DNA of 64,000 bases from positions 1-64,000 of the forward strand of contig JBAZZX010000002.1 of assembly GCA_041658585.1 (NCBI GenBank). The letters are read 5' to 3'. How positions within the stretch are numbered: the first letter of the stretch is position 1; every line of letters starts with the position of its first letter. Position numbers and translations under genes: made by a program. Positions 59,672 through 64,000 of this stretch are shown here, piece by piece. Source of the DNA: DYFC01 sp041658585 (lineage in GTDB: Bacteria > Nitrospirota > Thermodesulfovibrionia > Thermodesulfovibrionales > SM23-35). The notes beneath the pieces were generated by a model. The model did not search any database. It saw only the letters and a list, made by a program, of their open reading frames with translations, and was not told where the DNA came from.

Positions 59672-59824
59672 TTAAACGACTTTGTTCCTGCCGGTATTTT
59701 TGGCTCTGTAAAGACATTCATCGGCGCTTTTGATAATATCTTCAACATCTTTTTTAATATCGTCTTTGATAACTACGTAAGATACCCCGATGCTAATCGT
59801 AACCGGTATATCCTGTCTGATTTC
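59672..59824 (-). pseudogene. C-terminal remnant of a GGDEF-domain gene
   Basis: Fifty codons before a TAA encode IPVTISIGVSYVVIKDD then DIIKSADECLYRAKNTGRNK, the end of a diguanylate cyclase domain. An in-frame stop precedes it and the GGDEF active site is gone. A MITE sits immediately at its 3' side and the acyl-CoA dehydrogenase gene at its 5' side. Confidence 0.8.
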
Positions 59825-59841
59825 TTATCTAAGGATATCTT

Positions 59842-60996
59842 TCATTTTTTTGCCGCTTCTTTAATGAGCGCCTGTCCTATTACATTCCTCTGTATCTGGT
59901 TTGTGCCTTCGTATATCTGGAGTATCTTGGCGTCTCTCATCATCTTTTCAACAGGGTATTCCCTCATATAACCTGACCCGCCCATGACCTGGACGGCATT
60001 GGTTGTCACCCTCATAGCCAGATCAGTTGCATAGACTTTCGCCATAGCCGATTCCTTTGTCACATCCTTTGCGCCGCTGTCCATATATCTCGCAACCGAA
60101 TAGACGAGCGCCCTTGCAGCTTCAATTTCTATGGCCATGTCTGCAAGCATATGCTGGACCGCCTGAAAAGTTATGATAGGGTGCCCGAACTGGACACGCT
60201 GCCGTGAAAACTTCAATGCCTCCTCAAAAGCTCCCTGTGCAACACCCACTCCCTGTGCGCCCACGCCGGCTCTTGCGTTGTCCAATGTCTTCATCGCAAT
60301 GATAAAACCCATGCCTTCCTTTCCGATGATATTCTCTTTCGGGATCCGGCAATTATCGAAAATCAGTTCTCTGGTTGATGACGTCCTTATCCCCATCTTC
60401 TTTTCTTTTTTGCCGAAAGTAAAGCCCGGCGTCCCTTTTTCTATAACAAAAGCCGAGGCGCCCCGGGCCCCTTTTGATTTGTCTGTAATGGCGATAATGG
60501 TATATATCTCGGCTTCACCGCCGTTTGTAATCCACTGTTTTGTTCCGTTCAGAACATATTCATTGCCGTCACGCTTTGCTGTTGTCTGTATGCCTGCAGC
60601 GTCGCTGCCTGCGTTTGCTTCGGTCAGTCCGAAAGCGACAAGTCTCTTACCGGAGGCAATATCGGGCAGAAACCTCTTTTTCTGTTCATCAGCGCCGAAA
60701 AGCAGCATCGGAAAAGTGCCGAGGGCGTTTGCGGCATAGGTCGTTGCAACGCCAAGACACGCCCGTGACAGTTCTTCCACTGTAAGACACAATTCAAGGC
60801 ATCCCTTTCCAATACCTCCGTATTCCTCGGGTATAAAAAGCCCGAACATGTCGGATTGCGCAAGCGCCTGCATTATCTCCCATGGGAATTCTTCCGTTTC
60901 ATCAAGTTCCGCCCTGACAGGAACGATTTTCTCCTCCGCTATTTGCCTGGCGAGGTCTCTTATCATAATCTGCTCTTCATTCAAAAAATAGTCCAT
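59842..60996 (-). CDS. Acyl-CoA dehydrogenase
   Basis: The 384-residue flavoenzyme has the family signatures YAANALGTFPMLLFGADEQK, GLTEANAGSDAAGIQTTA (FAD binding), WITNGGEAE, GKKEKKMGIRTSSTRELIFD and QVMGGSGYMREYPVEKMMRD, plus the C-terminal catalytic EGTNQIQRNVI. Start 60996 follows GGAGG; a longer frame to 61041 adds 15 residues. It oxidises acyl-CoA thioesters and passes electrons to ETF. ETF genes are not in the window. Chain-length preference cannot be assigned. Confidence 0.95.
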   Translation of the reverse strand: MDYFLNEEQIMIRDLARQIAEEKIVPVRAELDETEEFPWEIMQALAQSDMFGLFIPEEYGGIGKGCLELCLTVEELSRACLGVATTYAANALGTFPMLLFGADEQKKRFLPDIASGKRLVAFGLTEANAGSDAAGIQTTAKRDGNEYVLNGTKQWITNGGEAEIYTIIAITDKSKGARGASAFVIEKGTPGFTFGKKEKKMGIRTSSTRELIFDNCRIPKENIIGKEGMGFIIAMKTLDNARAGVGAQGVGVAQGAFEEALKFSRQRVQFGHPIITFQAVQHMLADMAIEIEAARALVYSVARYMDSGAKDVTKESAMAKVYATDLAMRVTTNAVQVMGGSGYMREYPVEKMMRDAKILQIYEGTNQIQRNVIGQALIKEAAKK

Positions 60997-61183
60997 TCTC
61001 AGTCCTCCGCTTACAATTTTTGATCTCAATCTCATGTGCAAGACTCAAATGTATGTGATAAAGTCGTCGAGCATGAATTTTAACAGAAAAGGAAAGGATT
61101 TTAAAATGTTATTAATAGGTTAAGGTATGTATGCAAATATCAGGTCCGATATGACCGATGGTTGGAACAGAGTTCACCTTGCG

Positions 61184-61567
61184 CTAATCAACTAAACTTA
61201 TTCCTTCGTTCAATATCTTCAGCCCAGTTAAAGATGAATAGGGTTCTTTCATGACCCACATGATCCGGGCACTTAGATTGGAATTCCTCCATTGGATATC
61301 CATGAGATCTCCGATCGGCAAGACGGGAGGGGACGATATTTTAACGGTAAGGCCGTTTCTGGAAACATTCAAAGGGGTTGCCTGAAGGTTTGCGCCTTTA
61401 TAAGAAAAGGCCATATCGACGGGCTTGACTAAACGGTCTTCATCCCTTCTTTCCATACCATGTTTTCCGCTGTAAACTATCCCGCAATATGGACAGGGTT
61501 TAAAGGCCTCTGCCGAAGCACTGTAGGAGTCCTTCCGGCAAGACGGACATGAAAGTCTTAAAATCAA
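61184..61567 (-). CDS. Zinc-ribbon plus PilZ-like domain protein
   Basis: The 127-residue protein begins with a zinc ribbon (CPSCRKDSYSASAEAFKPC then PYC, residues 7-28) followed by RRDEDRLVKPVDMAFSYKG and LNVSRNGLTVKISS, a PilZ-like barrel. It may bind c-di-GMP and a partner protein. The gap 61042-61183 upstream of its end shows nothing clear. Confidence 0.7.
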   Translation of the reverse strand: MILRLSCPSCRKDSYSASAEAFKPCPYCGIVYSGKHGMERRDEDRLVKPVDMAFSYKGANLQATPLNVSRNGLTVKISSPPVLPIGDLMDIQWRNSNLSARIMWVMKEPYSSLTGLKILNEGISLVD

Positions 61568-61718
61568 TTCTTCTCCCCTCGGGGAATTTTTATAATTTAA
61601 CCGTCAGATGTACCTAACACATATATAAATACTAAATACAAATACATTTTGCAACTGATTAAAGGTTTGAGCTAAAGCACAAAAGGTTTTAAACAGGCCT
61701 GATACTTTTGTTGTAATA

Positions 61719-62339
61719 TCAGAAGGAGCCCGGCCACAGCCGGTGGGTGTAGAGGGCAAGCTGTAGTCTGTCCGTAACGCCGACTTTCTTATATATACGG
61801 TTGCAATGGGACTTTACAGTCTGCTCGCTGATGTCAAGCTTCTGGGCGATTTCCTTGTTTCTGTACCCAAGGCAGATAAGGCTTACTATCTCTCTTTCCC
61901 TTTTGGTAAGGTCTATGCTCTTTTCCTCGTGGTTTATGCGACAGAGGATGTTCTTGATAATCTTCCGGTCCAGCCATAGTTCTCCGGAATGTGCAACCCT
62001 TATCGCCTCTTTTAATATCACGGAATCCGCATCAGAAGAAAGGATGCCGTATACCCCTTTTAAGATCAGGTCCGGTATCTTCCGTTCCGACTCGGGCGTC
62101 CAGGAACTATCGCCGATCAGGAGAAACTTAACCCTGTTGTTCAGGGATGCTTCGGGAAAGGTGCGGAATATTTTATGGTCAACGAGCGCCAGGTCGGGTT
62201 CAAGCTTCAGGATTTCCTCGATGTCGGCGCCTTCATCAAAAATGCCGATAATTTCAACGCCTTCGTCATCCTTCAGGAGTTTTTTTATTCCCTCTCCAAG
62301 CAGATAGCTGTGGCAGCCTATGACAATCCGTATCTTCAT
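61719..62339 (-). CDS. LuxR/NarL-type response regulator with degenerate receiver, paralogue of 402-1061
   Basis: The 206-residue protein starts KIRIVIGCHSYLLGEGIKKL, like the regulator at 402, and ends with the same LuxR HTH (REREIVSLICLGYRNKEIAQ). The acidic pair of the receiver is missing; an Asp is present at LALVDHKIF. The two paralogues are about 60 kb apart. Its 5' end overlaps the queD stop by four bases. DNA-binding regulator, targets unknown. Confidence 0.87.
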   Translation of the reverse strand: MKIRIVIGCHSYLLGEGIKKLLKDDEGVEIIGIFDEGADIEEILKLEPDLALVDHKIFRTFPEASLNNRVKFLLIGDSSWTPESERKIPDLILKGVYGILSSDADSVILKEAIRVAHSGELWLDRKIIKNILCRINHEEKSIDLTKREREIVSLICLGYRNKEIAQKLDISEQTVKSHCNRIYKKVGVTDRLQLALYTHRLWPGSF

Positions 62340-62707
62340 TCCTCAAAATAGGTGGCAGAGGCTGTTTCAGACTCCCAGACCGTTACGCCGGAAAGGTGGA
62401 TGTAATCGTCGTTGATCTTCTTCTTAAGGGAATCAAAAATCCATTTGGCGATGTTTTCCGATGACGGGTTCTTCTCGGTAAAGGGGAAAATATCGTTTAA
62501 ATAACTGTGGTCAAGCGGCGCCACCACTTCCTCCGTCATCTTTTTAAGGTCCCGGAAATCCAGGGCAATATCTATGTCGTTCAGCCTATCTGCAAGCACA
62601 TAGACCTGGACCTTCCAGCTGTGCCCGTGAAGCTTTTCACATTCGCCTTTATATCCGCGCAGTTGGTGGGCCGACGCAAAATTCGTTTCTATCATTAATT
62701 CAAACAT
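62336..62707 (-). CDS. queD: 6-carboxy-5,6,7,8-tetrahydropterin synthase
   Basis: The 123-residue protein is a QueD/6-pyruvoyl-tetrahydropterin synthase family member. Zinc ligands and catalytic residues are in FASAHQLRGYKGECEKLHGH, ALDFRDLKKMTEEVVAPLDH and TVWESETASATYFEE. It makes carboxytetrahydropterin for queuosine and related deazapurines. queE and queC are not adjacent. Confidence 0.93.
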   Translation of the reverse strand: MFELMIETNFASAHQLRGYKGECEKLHGHSWKVQVYVLADRLNDIDIALDFRDLKKMTEEVVAPLDHSYLNDIFPFTEKNPSSENIAKWIFDSLKKKINDDYIHLSGVTVWESETASATYFEE

Positions 62708-62710
62708 ATT

Positions 62711-63235
62711 TTAGTACATCTTCTTTTTGAAAATGGATATATACGGCAGGTTTCTGAATTTATTGTCGTAGTCAAGACCGTAGCCGACAACAAACTCGTT
62801 TGGGATGATAAAACCTACATAATCAAGCGGTACGTCCACCAGCCTTCTCTCTTTTTTGTCCAGGAATGTACAAATCTTCAGGCTCAGCGGAGTTCTTGAA
62901 AGAATGCGCTCCCTTATATGATTAAGCGTAACGCCGGTATCCACGATATCCTCGATCAGCAGCACATGCTTATCGGAGATATCCCCCTTTATATCGTAAT
63001 GTATCTTAATCTCGCCGGACGTCTCGGTCTTCACATAGCTCGAAGCAATAACAAAATCAAGAGTCATAGGGATTTCAATATTCCTTACGATGTCTGAAAA
63101 AAACATGAAGGCGCCTTTAAGAATTCCTACGGCGAGTAATTCCTTGCCGCTGTAATCTTCCGATATCCTCGCGGCAAGTTCTTTAACCTTTGCTTGTATC
63201 CGTTCCGTCGAAAAAAGGGGTTTACCGGTAATCAT
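62711..63235 (-). CDS. hpt: Hypoxanthine phosphoribosyltransferase
   Basis: The 174-residue enzyme has the PRPP-binding loop VLLIEDIVDTGVTLNHI and the flexible-loop region ASSYVKTETSGEIKIHYD, full family length. It salvages hypoxanthine (and often guanine) to the nucleotide. It begins the transcript with queD and the LuxR regulator, three bases from queD. Confidence 0.95.
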   Translation of the reverse strand: MITGKPLFSTERIQAKVKELAARISEDYSGKELLAVGILKGAFMFFSDIVRNIEIPMTLDFVIASSYVKTETSGEIKIHYDIKGDISDKHVLLIEDIVDTGVTLNHIRERILSRTPLSLKICTFLDKKERRLVDVPLDYVGFIIPNEFVVGYGLDYDNKFRNLPYISIFKKKMY

Positions 63236-63339
63236 AGGCCTGCTCCTTTGTTTCCTTGTAATGTAACATTTTTCTCTTAAAATTAGAATACTTGCGTTAA
63301 TCCGGGGCTGGTTGTCAAATCATGTTCAATTATTCATCA

Positions 63340-64000
63340 TTAAATCTTCTCTTCATTCTTGGTTATAAAAACATTGTATCCTTCGTCTGCAAGCGTCCTG
63401 CCGAGTTTTTGCACTTCGCTTTTCACCTGAAATTTCCCGATTCTGACGCGGTAAAATCTCTCACCGTTTATTTCAGCCTCGGTAATATAGACCTTGCCAT
63501 ACTTCAGTTCGAGACCCGTCTTGAGTCTTGAGGCATTCGATGCATCCCTGAATGAACCGACCTGTATGGTAAAAGGTCCGGAATCCGACAGGTATTTTAC
63601 CTCCCGGATATAAGAAGTATCCCTGCCTAATTTATCTATTCTGACGGTTGCGGTACCGCTTTCTATCAGCTCTATATCCTTTGCAGCGGCATAAGATAAA
63701 TCAACATCCCTTCCCTGTACAAAGGGCCCTCTGTCGTTGACTACACAAGAAATGCTTTTATCATTAATGGTGTTTGTGACCTTCAGCTTTGTTCCGAATG
63801 GGTATTCCCTATGGGCGCAGGTATATCCGTACATATCGAATATTTCACCGGAGGCTGTCGGTTTCCCGTGAAATTCAGAGCCATACCAGGAGGCTATGGC
63901 ATAACCGGATGGCGGTTTATAGGGCGTAGAACAAGACGCAATAAAAATTATTAATAAAATAAAGTTAACGAATTTGAAAGGCAGATATTCGGAGAAACTG
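63340..64000 (-). CDS. rlpA: RlpA-like lipoprotein with SPOR domain, 5' end beyond window
   Basis: In-frame codons continue upstream of the ATG at 63834 to the window edge. They encode FILLIIFIASCSTPYKPPSG (lipobox Cys) and YAIASWYGSEFHGKPTASGE, the conserved start of the RlpA double-psi barrel, so 63834 is not the start. No ATG, GTG or TTG lies before the signal within the window. Downstream are HREYPFGTKLKVTNTIND and DRGPFVQGRDVDLSYAAAKD (catalytic Asp region), then a SPOR domain (FTIQVGSFRDASNASRLKTG). Septal lytic transglycosylase family. Confidence 0.9.
   Translation of the reverse strand, partial: SFSEYLPFKFVNFILLIIFIASCSTPYKPPSGYAIASWYGSEFHGKPTASGEIFDMYGYTCAHREYPFGTKLKVTNTINDKSISCVVNDRGPFVQGRDVDLSYAAAKDIELIESGTATVRIDKLGRDTSYIREVKYLSDSGPFTIQVGSFRDASNASRLKTGLELKYGKVYITEAEINGERFYRVRIGKFQVKSEVQKLGRTLADEGYNVFITKNEEKI

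Noticed and set aside
1..64000. tRNA or rRNA genes
   Set aside because: I looked for T-loop-like GTTCGAATC patterns with matching acceptor stems in the gaps and found none convincing; matches fall in dispersed repeats or coding sequence.

Overview
The window reads like a chromosomal segment of a strictly anaerobic, respiring bacterium of moderate GC. Multihaem c-type cytochromes, a periplasmic NiFe hydrogenase, a corrinoid/FeS-type protein and the general gene content resemble Nitrospirota (Thermodesulfovibrionia-like) or Desulfobacterota. That assignment is inference from gene content; there is no rRNA or tRNA gene here to fix it.

Layout. 0.4-1.1 kb: a LuxR-type regulator. 1.5-5.1 kb: a hydrogenase operon (tetrahaem cytochrome c, small ORF, Tat-exported small subunit, large subunit, terminator). 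The large-subunit frame contains two UGA codons exactly at the two cysteines of the N-terminal nickel-binding motif (R-I-UGA-G-V-UGA-P-T-G-H-G). This is the most unusual thing in the window and most simply reads as a double selenocysteine NiFe hydrogenase. 5.2-9.4 kb: repeat-rich ground with a pentapeptide-repeat protein, two hydrogenase maturation proteases, an interrupted four-helix-bundle gene and a truncated methyltransferase gene. 9.4-11.7 kb: a large membrane protein. 12.0-21.3 kb: two 12-haem cytochromes, then a six-gene operon (9-haem cytochrome, NHL lipoprotein, outer-membrane beta-barrel, second NHL lipoprotein, two more cytochromes), a plausible trans-outer-membrane electron conduit. 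21.4-29.7 kb (minus strand): pdxJ, hypE, a miniature CODH/ACS gamma-like protein, hypD, hypF, hypB, hypA and two small envelope-type proteins. hypC is not present.

29.8-37.2 kb: ribD, a receiver-SPOR membrane protein, a MATE transporter, a divergent cysteinyl-tRNA synthetase-like protein and a phosphohexomutase. 37.5-46.3 kb (minus): a housekeeping block (rplU-rpmA-obgE with HEAT, HD-GYP and Zn-ribbon regulators; tandem PilZ; Memo-like protein; dnaB; rplI). 46.4-55.3 kb: a site-2 protease, a duplicated three-gene unit (universal stress protein, two-TM protein, TauE/SafE permease), a GntR regulator with paired operator-like repeats, and a sigma54 activator. 55.5-64 kb: yajQ, RRM protein-rpsU, transketolase, acyl-CoA dehydrogenase, a second LuxR regulator, queD, hpt and the 3' part of an rlpA-like gene, plus remnants of ompA-, slyD- and GGDEF-type genes.

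The intergenic space carries at least five families of small inverted-repeat (MITE-like) elements and a dispersed GGATTCAAGG-type repeat. Some have entered genes: the 3' end of ribD is supplied by one element, and hypF carries two in-frame insertions that resemble intergenic filler.
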